From positions 3,472,001 through 3,536,000 of the forward strand of contig OZ252261.1 in NCBI GenBank assembly GCA_965249955.1: a DNA stretch of 64,000 nucleotides, read 5' to 3'. The position numbers and the translations under genes are program-made. Shown one piece after another: positions 43,544 to 53,056 of this stretch. The notes under the pieces are model-generated. The model saw only the letters and a list, made by a program, of their open reading frames with translations. It searched no databases and was not told where the DNA came from. The stretch is from SB11 sp965249955 (lineage in GTDB: Bacteria; Bacteroidota; Bacteroidia; UBA8524). Numbering within the stretch: the first letter of the stretch is position 1; each line of letters begins with the position of its first letter.

Positions 43544-45094
43544 TTAAAACTCAATTTGTTTCACAGCAACATTAGCTATTGTTAGCTTAGTTAAGGGTGT
43601 AGCAACGTTTGCTTTTTCAGTACCTGGCGCAATCAAAGCCCTAAAAAATATGGTAACACTAACATTACTAAGTTCACGGCTTTCTTTCAGTTTGCTCATT
43701 TGTTCAGTAATATCATATTCAAGCATACCCCCTTGTGGTTCGCTACCGTGGTTGTGTGCACTATGCATATGACCACCTTTAAAACCAAACATACCCATAG
43801 TACCTACATAGTAAGCACTATTAATGTCAGGGTCTGTTACATTATCAGGTAAGTTTATATAAACTTCATAGGCACCATCGCCTAAGGTATCATAAGTAAC
43901 ATTATCAAGGTTAAGTATAAAACGTTTCTTAGCATCTTTAAACTCATTTTCTTTCAACGGAGTTAGTTGGTCTGATAACGCTTTAAACTTAGGGGCAGAC
44001 GTAAGTGAAATTGGGGTTTTAGTGCCTTTAATTTCAATTTTTTGTTTTGATGCCAGTATAGTTGTTTTCACTTTGCTCGAATCAATAAGGCTTTCGATTT
44101 TAGAAAACGCTTTTAAGTCCTTTTTTGCTAGTGCTGTAAGTGGCACATCGTCATAAGTATAATTAAGTTGTGCAGCAGTTTTAAGAATGTCTTTACCCAT
44201 TATGGTAACAAAATCTTCTTTATCTGCATCATAAAAAGTAAAAGGGGTATTCATCCAAATTTCATTTTCCGTTGGATTACTACGACCGTCGCCAAGCTCT
44301 AGCCATTTTTCCCATAAGCGATCAATATTAGCGTGGTGCAACCAAAAAATAGGGTCTTGTGCCGCAGTGTTAGGGTCGCCCATCCAGCCGCCAATTGTGC
44401 TATGCACGATATTATGAGGTTGAGATTCTATACGTCCCGGAGGGCCTGTAAAGTGTGCAGGAGCAGGTATTATTTGACCTCCAAAGCCTAAACCTGAACC
44501 CGTTGGAGCCAAAAAGTTGGTAAACCCAAAAGCTACACTATAACTAACTACTGATGGGGGTAAAGCAGCACCTGCATTAATTGAAGGGTTGCGCTGTGCA
44601 ACATAAAAAGTATTACTAGCATCAGCGGGTTGCCTAAATTCTTCAGGCATAACTGCTTGTGCGGGCACATCGCTATAATTCCAATAAGGAAGGGCAAAAC
44701 TAGGGTCGCCTGATGATTTGCGGACTATTTTCTCGAAATAATATAAATACATACGGTGCCAGCTTAAAAAATAGTAGCTACCGTGCTGGCATTGGTTCCA
44801 AATGGGTTGTGCAGGTGTAGAGTATGTGCCGTGTATTGCTGCTTGGTATGCCCAACTGGTAGGGTCTGTAGCCGGTTTGGTTTTCATCACTTCAACCCCT
44901 TTTCTGTATGAGGCAACTACAGGATTATTAGCACCTAAATCATAAATGTTTCTGCGTATCAGAACATTATCTGTTTCCTCAGTGTCGGTTTCTTCTTCGG
45001 CTTTGGGTTTTTGTTTGCAGCTGTTTAATGTGGATAACGCTACAACAGACAGCAAGGCAACAATGGCCAGCAAGGGTTTGATGGTTTTTTTCAT
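43544..45094 (-). CDS. Tyrosinase/polyphenol-oxidase-family copper lipoprotein
   Basis: 516 residues. A lipoprotein signal peptide ends in STLNSC (Cys26). The type-3 copper centre is complete: CuA ligands His88, His104 and His113 (CQHG and SWHR motifs), and CuB ligands His227, His231 and His254 (PHNIVHSTIGG and DPIFWLHHANIDRLW). Cys102 with His104 forms a C-x-H motif that can make the Cys-His thioether seen in fungal and plant enzymes. A C-terminal beta domain follows. The enzyme likely oxidises phenols at the outer membrane; substrate unknown. Confidence 0.9.
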   Translation of the reverse strand: MKKTIKPLLAIVALLSVVALSTLNSCKQKPKAEEETDTEETDNVLIRRNIYDLGANNPVVASYRKGVEVMKTKPATDPTSWAYQAAIHGTYSTPAQPIWNQCQHGSYYFLSWHRMYLYYFEKIVRKSSGDPSFALPYWNYSDVPAQAVMPEEFRQPADASNTFYVAQRNPSINAGAALPPSVVSYSVAFGFTNFLAPTGSGLGFGGQIIPAPAHFTGPPGRIESQPHNIVHSTIGGWMGDPNTAAQDPIFWLHHANIDRLWEKWLELGDGRSNPTENEIWMNTPFTFYDADKEDFVTIMGKDILKTAAQLNYTYDDVPLTALAKKDLKAFSKIESLIDSSKVKTTILASKQKIEIKGTKTPISLTSAPKFKALSDQLTPLKENEFKDAKKRFILNLDNVTYDTLGDGAYEVYINLPDNVTDPDINSAYYVGTMGMFGFKGGHMHSAHNHGSEPQGGMLEYDITEQMSKLKESRELSNVSVTIFFRALIAPGTEKANVATPLTKLTIANVAVKQIEF

Positions 45095-45165
45095 TTTTAT
45101 AATTGATAGAATATTAAAACGAAGTAAGTATGTTTTTATCTGAAAAACAAGGTTTTAATTAATAA

Positions 45166-45753
45166 TTAACTTGTAATTTCTTTTAACTCAATAGTCCAGC
45201 CCAAATCCATTTTAAGTATTATGGGAAACTCTTCGTTCTCCCAAACAGTAATGGTTTGTAAATCGGTTAATGAGCGTAGTGTGCTCGTTTTTAATTCAAT
45301 AGCAGTAGTGTTTTGGGTTGTTTTGTATACTTCACCATCTTCTCTAAAAAAAGCAGTTTCTTCTTGGTCATCAAGGCTAAGCATTACCATTTCATCATCA
45401 TCATGCATATCTCTCCACACATCTTGGCTTATCCATACACATGTTTTATCAGTTAGCTTAGTTAGTCCACCTGCAAAATAATTAAATAAAGCCGTAGCAT
45501 TTTCGGTAGCTTCTTTGCTCATTTCAACAGTCCCTTTTTTGTTTATAGGCGCAGTCATTTGCCAATCGAAAGTGATACCGTTTTCTAATTTTTTTATTGT
45601 AATAATAAACTGATACTTGGTATTGTTATTATTTACATCGTATACCAATTTAGAGCCTACTTTAAGGCTTATTTTTCCGTTTTGAGTAGTTTGTGCCAAG
45701 CTTGATACTACAAACAGACATAGGGTTGCAAATAGTAAAACTATCTTTTTCAT
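45166..45753 (-). CDS. Hypothetical secreted protein
   Basis: 195 residues with a signal peptide (FATLCLFVVSSLAQ). The mature part looks like an all-beta domain (SKLVYDVNNNNTKYQFIITIKKLENGITFDWQM; TITVWENEEFPIILKMDLGWTIELKEI). No family recognised. It lies 71 nt upstream of the tyrosinase gene on the same strand and may share its transcript. Confidence 0.6.
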   Translation of the reverse strand: MKKIVLLFATLCLFVVSSLAQTTQNGKISLKVGSKLVYDVNNNNTKYQFIITIKKLENGITFDWQMTAPINKKGTVEMSKEATENATALFNYFAGGLTKLTDKTCVWISQDVWRDMHDDDEMVMLSLDDQEETAFFREDGEVYKTTQNTTAIELKTSTLRSLTDLQTITVWENEEFPIILKMDLGWTIELKEITS

Positions 45754-45877
45754 GGGTTTAATATATTGAATACATTTATATCCAACGGGTTACAAAAAGT
45801 AAACGCGGCACAAATGGTAATGTAAAGTTATGTTTTTTCATTCATTTGCAAGCATTAACATTTCTTTAAACTGCCTT

Positions 45878-45885
45878 ATATTTGC
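45878..45885 (+). promoter_or_regulatory. -7 box of the agmatinase operon
   Basis: A perfect TATATTTG followed by CAC lies 30 nt before the ATG at 45916. Confidence 0.6.
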
Positions 45886-45915
45886 ACTTATTGTTTTTAC
45901 ATTATAATATAAACC

Positions 45916-46818
45916 ATGAAATACCTGCATACTGATGAAAACTTTTTGGGAATAGAGGACGAGGATTTTTACTCGTACCAAAATGCAAAATTTGTAATAC
46001 AATCATTACCCTATGAGTATACATCATCGTACTTGCAAGGTTCGGCAAAAGGGCCAAAAGCCATTATAAAAGCATCACAATTTGTTGAGTTGTACGATGA
46101 AGAGTTGGATACAGAACAAAACCGTACAGGACGTATTTGCACTCTTAAGCCTTTAAAATTTGGTAAAAAGGTGGATGCTGAGGCTATAGACTTGATAGAA
46201 GAAGCAACCGCTAAACTAATTGCTGATGGAAAGTTTGTTGTTTCGTTGGGTGCCGAACATACAGTTACTTATGGTTTGGTAAAAGCACACGCTGCCGCAC
46301 ATAAAAACCTGACTGTGTTGCAGTTTGATGCACATAGTGATTTACGTGAAGCCTACCACGATAATCCGTATTCGCACGCCAGCGTGATGAAAAGGGTATA
46401 CGACATGCGCCTAAATATTGTGCAAGCCGGTATACGTGCCCAATGTATTGAAGAAGCTCAATTGATAAAGAAATCAAAGAAAATACACACTTTTTACGCT
46501 CATAAAATTCGTCAAAACGAAAAGAAATGGATAGATGAAGCATTGTCTAAAATGACTGACAATGTGTATATTACTATTGATGCTGATGGTTTTGACCCTT
46601 CAGTTATCCCCGCTGTTGGTACAGCCGAACCTAATGGATTGTTTTGGAACGAAAGTTTAGAGCTTTTTCGCAGAACAATTATGGAGAAAAACGTAGTAGG
46701 GTTTGATATTGTTGAGTGCGCACCGATGAAAGGCACAATACTAAGCGAATACACTTTAGCTAAACTAGCCTATAGACTTATGGGCTATATAACAACCAAA
46801 CCACAACTTAAAAAATAA
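45916..46818 (+). CDS. speB: Agmatinase/arginase-family ureohydrolase
   Basis: 300 residues of the ureohydrolase superfamily. All six manganese ligands are visible: His115 (GAEHT), Asp138, His140 and Asp142 (FDAHSDL), and Asp222 and Asp224 (TIDADGFDP). The NPYSHASVM loop and length fit agmatinase, which makes putrescine and urea from agmatine, although guanidinobutyrase or other substrates cannot be excluded. The next gene begins 27 nt downstream with a GTG and is likely co-transcribed. Confidence 0.85.
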   Translation: MKYLHTDENFLGIEDEDFYSYQNAKFVIQSLPYEYTSSYLQGSAKGPKAIIKASQFVELYDEELDTEQNRTGRICTLKPLKFGKKVDAEAIDLIEEATAKLIADGKFVVSLGAEHTVTYGLVKAHAAAHKNLTVLQFDAHSDLREAYHDNPYSHASVMKRVYDMRLNIVQAGIRAQCIEEAQLIKKSKKIHTFYAHKIRQNEKKWIDEALSKMTDNVYITIDADGFDPSVIPAVGTAEPNGLFWNESLELFRRTIMEKNVVGFDIVECAPMKGTILSEYTLAKLAYRLMGYITTKPQLKK

Positions 46819-46845
46819 GTAACACCACAAAAAACACCATACATA

Positions 46846-47991
46846 GTGAGAGTATATTTTGATAATGCCGCCACCACACCTATTGATAAAGAGGTGCTAG
46901 ATGCCATGCTGCCCATTTTGCAAAATGAATACGGAAACCCATCGTCAATACATGGTCATGGACGTAGTGTGCGTACTATTGTTGAGGAAGCCCGAAAAAA
47001 AGTAGCAACTGTATTGAATGTAACCCCTTCAGAAATATTTTTCACATCGGGTGGAACTGAAGCGGATAATATGGCCTTACGTTGCGGTGTAGAACATTTG
47101 GGAATAAAAAGTATTATCACTTCTCCCATTGAGCATCATGCAGTTTTGCATACTGCTGAAGATTTGGCCGAAGGTGGTCACGCTGCCTTACATTTAGTAA
47201 AGGTTGATTCTAAAGGTGTGGTTGACTACAGCCATTTGGAGCAATTGATGCAAGAAAACCCTAAAAGCCTTGTGTCGTTAATGTATGGCAATAACGAAAT
47301 AGGTAATTTGTTAGATGTTGAGCGTGTATCAGCATTGTGTCAGCAATATTCCTGTTATTTCCACTGCGATACAGTGCAAGCCATGGGGCACTATAATATA
47401 GATTTAGCAAAAACACATATTGACTTTATAGCCTGCGCGGCTCATAAGTTTAATGGCCCTAAGGGAATAGGTTTTATATATATCAATAGAAACCTAAAGA
47501 TAAAACCTTTTATTACCGGAGGATCACAAGAGCGCAATATGCGTGGAGGTACAGAAAATGTTTATGGTATAGTTGGACTTGCAAAAGCACTTGAAATTGC
47601 TGTGCGTGATATGGATATAAAGCACGCTCAAATACAGGATCTGAAAAATTATATGGTAGAGCGTTTAACTGCTGAAATACCCGATGTAAGTTTTAATGGA
47701 AACAGTGCTACTGAAAATAGTTTGTACACTGTACTTAATGTATCATTTCCGCCTAGCCGAGTTTCTGAAATGATGCTTTTTAGAATGGATATGGACGGCA
47801 TTAGTGTTAGTGGTGGTAGTGCCTGCTCATCAGGCAGTGATGTTGGCTCGCACGTATTAGGTGCATTGGGTGTAAACCCTGCTCGTGCCAATGTACGTTT
47901 CTCTTTTGGTAAGCAAAACACCAAAGAAGAAGTTGACTACGTAGTAGAAAAAGTTAAAGAAATGATGGGAGTAGGCGAAACAGTAGCCTAG
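46846..47991 (+). CDS. Cysteine desulfurase (IscS/NifS family)
   Basis: 381 residues starting at GTG. The PLP enzyme has the Schiff-base Lys201 in AAHKFNGPKG, His98 in PIEHHAV, and the catalytic persulfide Cys327 in the loop SGGSACSSGSDVGSH. It moves sulfur from cysteine to Fe-S cluster or thio-modification pathways. The long loop before Cys and the GVNPARANVRFSFG end fit class I enzymes. It follows the agmatinase gene in one operon, an unusual partnership. Confidence 0.93.
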   Translation: MRVYFDNAATTPIDKEVLDAMLPILQNEYGNPSSIHGHGRSVRTIVEEARKKVATVLNVTPSEIFFTSGGTEADNMALRCGVEHLGIKSIITSPIEHHAVLHTAEDLAEGGHAALHLVKVDSKGVVDYSHLEQLMQENPKSLVSLMYGNNEIGNLLDVERVSALCQQYSCYFHCDTVQAMGHYNIDLAKTHIDFIACAAHKFNGPKGIGFIYINRNLKIKPFITGGSQERNMRGGTENVYGIVGLAKALEIAVRDMDIKHAQIQDLKNYMVERLTAEIPDVSFNGNSATENSLYTVLNVSFPPSRVSEMMLFRMDMDGISVSGGSACSSGSDVGSHVLGALGVNPARANVRFSFGKQNTKEEVDYVVEKVKEMMGVGETVA

Positions 47992-48021
47992 TTTATCACT
48001 ATCTGTTAGTATAAAATTATT

Positions 48022-48130
48022 AAAAGCCGCCTAGTGCGGCTTTTTTTATCGATTAACGATTAATTGTTTTTGAAATTTCGGTGTATTGATATATGTTGCT
48101 AGATTATTTACTATGTACACTATGATTAAA
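48022..48130 (+). repeat. First copy of a duplicated terminator-plus-promoter module
   Basis: It contains the terminator AAAAGCCGC/GCGGC..T7 (48022-48047), then about 80 nt (GATTAACGATTAATTGTTTT onward, TTCGGTGTATTG, ATATATGTTGC) leading to ATGATTAAACGCTTAC. It is nearly identical to 49701-49808, which precedes the second paralogue. The first copy also ends the agmatinase-desulfurase transcript. Confidence 0.8.
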
Positions 48131-49681
48131 CGCTTACTGCCACTAAACACCTTGTTTATTTTGCTTATTATTAGTAATACAGCTATTGGACAAAATGTAA
48201 ATATTACTTGGGGTAATAATATTCCCAGCCAAAAAAGGAGTAAATATAGTTTATTGCATGAGGCCTCAGACAAAAGTATTCTAATACAACATACTGATAA
48301 AAAAAGACGTATGTTTTTAGAAAAATATAGTAATGATGGTTATAGCTTGGTATCTTCAAATCAAATAGACTTAACTCTAATAAAGAACTCGAATAAAAAA
48401 AGTGATCGCTTAAGTTTTGAGAAGATATATGTTATGAAGGATGCTGTGTTTGTATTTGCATCTAACTATAACAAGGAGGTTGATTTATTTTCTATTTACG
48501 CAAAAATTTATGACTTTGATGGTAATGAGCTGAGTAACTGGAAAAAACTTGAAAGTGTAAGTGCTTCCAGTAGCCGTAGAAGAGGTGAATATGACGTAGA
48601 GATTTCACATGATAAAACTAAGTTACTGATTAAACACACCGTTTATACCAAAAGGAAAGAATTGGAGGAAAGATATAGTTATTCTGTTTTTGATTTAGAA
48701 TTAATACAAATTTTTAAAAAAGAAGTTAAAATAAAAAAAGAATCAAAGAAAGATGATGTTTCAACATTTGGAGAAAAAGTAAGCAACTCTGGCTCAGTTT
48801 TCTTTTTTTCAAGGTTTAATGACGAAATAACACTTTACAGGCTTAGTGAGAGTGATGCTAATGAAACGGATGCAGATGACCTTATTAAGTACAAATTAGA
48901 TTTTGACAAAAAAGATATTTTAGATATTGCAAATTTTGTAAGAGAAAGTGATAATAGAGTTATTGTAACAGGTTTTTACTCGGATAAAAATAATAAAAAA
49001 AATTATGGAATATCGGGTGTTGTGTATGTGGTTATGGACGATAAAAGTTTAGAGGAAACACTATCAAAAACATCGTCTTTCTCTGAGGAATTTTTAAAAA
49101 ACTATATTAGTTCAAAGCGAATACGCAAAGGAAAAGGTATATCAACCTCGTTCGATTTAAGAAGCTTAATTATCAAAAATAATGGTGATGCTGTTCTTAT
49201 AGCTGAAAATAGGTATGTTACTAAACACTGTACCCGAGATCAAAAAACAGGTCACGAAACGTGTACGTATACATATCATTTTGATCAATTGATGGTAATT
49301 GGTATTAGTGGCGACGGTGTATTAACTTTTGCAACAAACCTTGATAAATATGCAGGGGTAGGCAATTCTTTATCAGAAATAGTATCGTATAGCGTTTTAC
49401 CAACTAATGATGGAGTTATCATTTTTTACAATGGTCATTATAAAGATTTTAGAGAAGGGGATAAAAAAACAAGAAGTTTTCCCGGATATAAAAAAGGAGT
49501 TTTGGTAAAAGCCTTTATTTCTAATACGGGTGAGATATCAAAAGAAGCTATTGTAAGACATAAAGAAGCTAAACTGATTGTTTACCCACGATATGCCTTA
49601 ACTACAAGTGACAAGAGAGGAGTGATTATGTTATGTAATTATAAACGTAACATGAAGGTAGGTAGGTTTGAAGTTGAATAG
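48122..49681 (+). CDS. Hypothetical secreted protein, first of a tandem paralogous pair
   Basis: 519 residues from the ATG at 48122; the upstream frame is discarded because the sequence from 48122 matches the start of the next gene (ATGATTAAACGCTTACT). There is a signal peptide ending at about AIGQ. The mature protein alternates Lys/Asp-rich loops with beta strands (RRMFLEKYSNDGYSLVSSN, FASNYNKEVDLFSIYAKIYDFDGNE, GVIIFYNGHYKDF), suggesting a propeller or beta-sandwich. No family is recognised. The composition is more AT-rich and Lys-rich than the neighbouring genes. Confidence 0.65.
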   Translation: MIKRLLPLNTLFILLIISNTAIGQNVNITWGNNIPSQKRSKYSLLHEASDKSILIQHTDKKRRMFLEKYSNDGYSLVSSNQIDLTLIKNSNKKSDRLSFEKIYVMKDAVFVFASNYNKEVDLFSIYAKIYDFDGNELSNWKKLESVSASSSRRRGEYDVEISHDKTKLLIKHTVYTKRKELEERYSYSVFDLELIQIFKKEVKIKKESKKDDVSTFGEKVSNSGSVFFFSRFNDEITLYRLSESDANETDADDLIKYKLDFDKKDILDIANFVRESDNRVIVTGFYSDKNNKKNYGISGVVYVVMDDKSLEETLSKTSSFSEEFLKNYISSKRIRKGKGISTSFDLRSLIIKNNGDAVLIAENRYVTKHCTRDQKTGHETCTYTYHFDQLMVIGISGDGVLTFATNLDKYAGVGNSLSEIVSYSVLPTNDGVIIFYNGHYKDFREGDKKTRSFPGYKKGVLVKAFISNTGEISKEAIVRHKEAKLIVYPRYALTTSDKRGVIMLCNYKRNMKVGRFEVE

Positions 49682-49700
49682 ATATTGAATGAGTATTTGT

Positions 49701-49808
49701 AAAAGCCGCCTAGTGCGGCTTTTTTTTGTCGATTAACAATTAATTATTTTTGAAAATTCGGTGTATTGGTATATGTTGCTTGAATATTAATACACACTAT
49801 GATTAAAC
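49701..49808 (+). repeat. Second copy of the duplicated terminator-plus-promoter module
   Basis: A terminator (49701-49727, same AAAAGCCGC/CTAGT/GCGGC hairpin, T8) is followed by the conserved leader to ATGATTAAACGCTTAC at 49799. Differences from the first copy are few and scattered, with the largest near 49780. Confidence 0.8.
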
Positions 49809-51421
49809 GCTTACTTTTTACTTTTGGGTTGCTAATTGCTGTTTATACACTAAAAGCACAAACTCTTAAAATAAATGAAGGAAGTCTTGCAGAACTTGAT
49901 AATAAGAATTCTACTTTTCAAATACTTTCTACAAAACAAGATAGGCTGTTAATGCTTGAGAGGTATATAGAAAAAAAAAGTTACAATTTTTATTTACACC
50001 TATACAATCCGCATAACAGTTATAGTTTAGTAAAGAGAGTACCTATTGATTACTCTGAACTAAAAGGAGGTGTAAAAGTTGTTGAAACCCTTGAGGTTGT
50101 TAATGGTGAGATTTATGTTGTGATTAGCGCGTTGGATAAAAAGAGAAAAAAAAGAATATATTATGCTCAGTCATATGACTTGAATCTAAATATTAAAAAT
50201 CAATGGCAAAGTTTATTGGAGGTTGATTTAGGGACTAAAGAAAAGGATTTACTTTTTTCTGAAAGTAGTTTTATATCCTTTTCTGCTGAAGACTCACTAT
50301 TTTATATAACAAATAATATTATACAAGATGATGAGGGACAGGATATAAGACATTTTTATGATTTTAACTTTAAAAAGATAGAGGGTAGCATAGTAAAAGA
50401 GGAGAAAAGCATTGATGCCTTGTTGCCAGTAACAGATGGTTTGGATAAGTATATGAATGATTTAGCTTATTTTAACGGAAAGAACGGTATAGGTGTTTAC
50501 GCATTTCTTATGGGAGAGGAAAAGGAAGCAAGTCATACCTCAGATCAAAATATATATTATTCATTTATAGATGAAAAAACAAAAGAAGTAATAAAAGGAG
50601 GGAAAATCACCACTTTACCAAAAGACGTTTATTTGGAATTAATAGTAGGGCATTTTGATACTACTCATGATATTCTCACTTTATCAGGAATATGTAGAAA
50701 GGGGGATAAAGGCGAAATTACAAATTTACTTTTCTTGAAATATGATGTGAAAGATGAGAGGGTTTTAGCAGAAAATTACAATACCCTTTCTCCTGAAGTA
50801 AAATCAGTAATTGATGCTTTGAGTAAGGATAGCAAAGGTTTAATAAAAAGATTATTATTAAAGACTACTAGACTTGCCAATGATGAAGGGTATATTATAA
50901 AAGGGAGTTCAGGAACTGGTGCTTCCAAGGGATTCTTTGATTCGTTTTTTGAAGTGGATTGGTATGTAACTAGTAATGATTTGTTTTACATTTCTTTATC
51001 AACTGATGGGCTAACATTAACTCAATCAGCCATACCTAATTTAATACACTGGAGTTTACCAGCTCCTTTTTTTTATACTAGAACTAATATTTTAGGTAGA
51101 AGGTATTTGGAAGAATATATTTTACAGTCTAATAGCGACACGAGTTATCTTGTATTTTTAGATAATTGCTCTGATTACTCTAAGGGTCAATATAAAGGTA
51201 AAGACAGAGAGTTAACTGAAAAAAATAAGCAATGTCTTGCGGTATTAAAAATACCACACAATGGGAGTAAAGCAAAAAGAGAAGTTTTTATTGACGATAT
51301 TGCTGCCACTTATGGTATAAACTTATTTCCTCAATGTCTCATAAAGATTGCCGATAAAGAGTATATCTGGTATGGGTACAAAGATGGTAAAGGTAAGGTA
51401 TTAACTTTCACCCTTGATTAA
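49799..51421 (+). CDS. Hypothetical secreted protein, second of the tandem paralogous pair
   Basis: 540 residues with a signal peptide (MIKRLLFTFGLLIAVYTLKAQ). Its architecture resembles the first: alternating strands and Lys/Asp/Glu-rich loops (KQDRLLMLERYIEKKSYNFYLHLYN, EIYVVISALDKKRKKRIYYAQSYD, GDKGEITNLLFLKYDVKDERVLAENYN). Identical upstream sequence shows the pair arose by duplication, but the proteins have diverged far. The stop abuts the convergent marC gene. Confidence 0.65.
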   Translation: MIKRLLFTFGLLIAVYTLKAQTLKINEGSLAELDNKNSTFQILSTKQDRLLMLERYIEKKSYNFYLHLYNPHNSYSLVKRVPIDYSELKGGVKVVETLEVVNGEIYVVISALDKKRKKRIYYAQSYDLNLNIKNQWQSLLEVDLGTKEKDLLFSESSFISFSAEDSLFYITNNIIQDDEGQDIRHFYDFNFKKIEGSIVKEEKSIDALLPVTDGLDKYMNDLAYFNGKNGIGVYAFLMGEEKEASHTSDQNIYYSFIDEKTKEVIKGGKITTLPKDVYLELIVGHFDTTHDILTLSGICRKGDKGEITNLLFLKYDVKDERVLAENYNTLSPEVKSVIDALSKDSKGLIKRLLLKTTRLANDEGYIIKGSSGTGASKGFFDSFFEVDWYVTSNDLFYISLSTDGLTLTQSAIPNLIHWSLPAPFFYTRTNILGRRYLEEYILQSNSDTSYLVFLDNCSDYSKGQYKGKDRELTEKNKQCLAVLKIPHNGSKAKREVFIDDIAATYGINLFPQCLIKIADKEYIWYGYKDGKGKVLTFTLD

Positions 51422-51988
51422 CTATACCCCCAAATTACTTTTAAATATTTTAACGGCTATAGCTAACAGGATAAGCCCAAAAAATTTACGGATAACCAAT
51501 AAACCGCCTGCACCCAGTTTTCGTTCAATAAAGGTTGTAGATTTAAGAACTATATAAATAAAAACTAAATTTAGCAGTATACCTACTAAGATGTTGTATA
51601 AGCCATAATCGGCACGCAAAGAGATAACGGTAGTTAGTGTACCCGAACCTGCTATAATAGGGAAGGCCACAGGCACAATGCTACCTGTTGAGGTATCGGG
51701 TTCGGCCTTAAAAATATCTATACCCAAAACCATTTCAAGGCCTAGTATAAATATTACAATAGAGCCCGCAATAGCAAACGAGCTAATATCAACACCCATA
51801 AGCCCTAAAAACTCTTCTCCAATCAGCAAAAAGAGTATCATTAACGCGCCTGCTGCAAGGGTTACTTTCTCACTTTGTATATGACCGATTTTGCTGCGTA
51901 ACGATATAATAATAGGTATAGAACCGATAATATCTATTACCGCAAAAAGGGCAAATGTAACCGTAAGTATCTCGTCAAAACTAAACAT
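51422..51988 (-). CDS. MarC-family membrane protein
   Basis: 188 residues with six hydrophobic segments. The family signature is the early VIDIIGSIPIIISL, the GSIVIFILGLEMVLGI helix and the SGSIVPVAFPIIAGSGTLTTVISL segment. The molecular role of MarC proteins is unsettled. The stop codon is directly adjacent to that of the upstream convergent gene, with no terminator between. Confidence 0.88.
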   Translation of the reverse strand: MFSFDEILTVTFALFAVIDIIGSIPIIISLRSKIGHIQSEKVTLAAGALMILFLLIGEEFLGLMGVDISSFAIAGSIVIFILGLEMVLGIDIFKAEPDTSTGSIVPVAFPIIAGSGTLTTVISLRADYGLYNILVGILLNLVFIYIVLKSTTFIERKLGAGGLLVIRKFFGLILLAIAVKIFKSNLGV

Positions 51989-52085
51989 TGGGGCAAAGAT
52001 AAGAAGCGGTTTTCAGTTTCTAGTATGCTGTTTTAAGCTAAATGTATTTAAAATTTAGTAGAAACTAAGAGCAGAAAATCAGGAC

Positions 52086-52880
52086 TTAAACTGCGACAGG
52101 TGCTTTTATTGCCGGGTGAGGGTTGTAATTTTCAAGTATAAAATCATCAAATGTAAAATCAAATACCGATTTCACATCAGGGTTTAATTTCATGCTAGGG
52201 TATAAGCGCACATCGCGACTGAGTTGTGTTTCTACCTGCTCAAAATGATTGCTATATATGTGTGCATCGCCAAAGGTGTGCACAAAATCTCCCAACTCAA
52301 AACCACATTCTTGTGCTACCATCATGGTAAGCAAGGCATAGCTGGCTATATTAAACGGTACACCCAAAAATATATCGGCACTGCGCTGGTACAGTTGGCA
52401 GCTTAGTTTGTTACCAGCCACATAAAATTGAAACATATTGTGGCAGGGCATTAACGCCATTTTATCCAAATCAGCCACATTCCAAGCACTAACAATAATT
52501 CTGCGGCTATCGGGGCTCTTTTTCAGCATATCCAGCACCTGCTGTATTTGGTCAATATGCCCACCATCAGGTGTTGGCCAACTACGCCATTGGTATCCGT
52601 ATACAGGGCCTAAATTTCCGTCAGCATCAGCCCATTCATCCCATATTTTTACCCCGTTATCTTTAAGGTATTTTATATTGGTGTCGCCCTTTAAAAACCA
52701 TAATAACTCGTGTATTATAGATTTTAAGTGCACTTTTTTAGTAGTAATTAATGGGAATCCTTCTTGAAGGTTGAAACGCATTTGGTAGCCAAAAACACTA
52801 CGCGTGCCTGTGCCCGTACGGTCGGTTTTGGTAGTTCCATTTTTATAAACATGGTTCAAAAAGATTTCGTACTGGTTCAT
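52086..52880 (-). CDS. thyA: Thymidylate synthase
   Basis: 264 residues, the classic ThyA length. The catalytic Cys146 lies in LMPCHNMFQFYV. Other signature elements are RTGTGTRSVFGYQMRFNL at the start, the phosphate-binding RR at 126-127, and the folate/dUMP motif LPFNIASYALL-like GVPFNIASYALLTMMVAQ and DAHIYSNHFEQVETQLSR. It makes dTMP from dUMP using methylene-tetrahydrofolate. dfrA is not adjacent. Confidence 0.97.
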   Translation of the reverse strand: MNQYEIFLNHVYKNGTTKTDRTGTGTRSVFGYQMRFNLQEGFPLITTKKVHLKSIIHELLWFLKGDTNIKYLKDNGVKIWDEWADADGNLGPVYGYQWRSWPTPDGGHIDQIQQVLDMLKKSPDSRRIIVSAWNVADLDKMALMPCHNMFQFYVAGNKLSCQLYQRSADIFLGVPFNIASYALLTMMVAQECGFELGDFVHTFGDAHIYSNHFEQVETQLSRDVRLYPSMKLNPDVKSVFDFTFDDFILENYNPHPAIKAPVAV

Positions 52881-53041
52881 ATAGCTACTAAAAATTTAAC
52901 AGTACAAAATTTCGCTATTACAGGGGTAACACCAAAATGTATTATCAACAAAAGGTGAATAGAACCTAAACAACTCTTTATTTTATAGGTTCAACTAAAT
53001 TTTTATCATAAAAATCCATAAAAACATGGCGTTTGTTTGGT

Positions 53042-53049
53042 TAGATTTG
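53042..53049 (+). promoter_or_regulatory. -7 box of the LolE-type permease
   Basis: TAGATTTG lies 7 nt upstream of the TTG start at 53057, implying a very short leader. Confidence 0.5.
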
Positions 53050-53056
53050 CACGATT

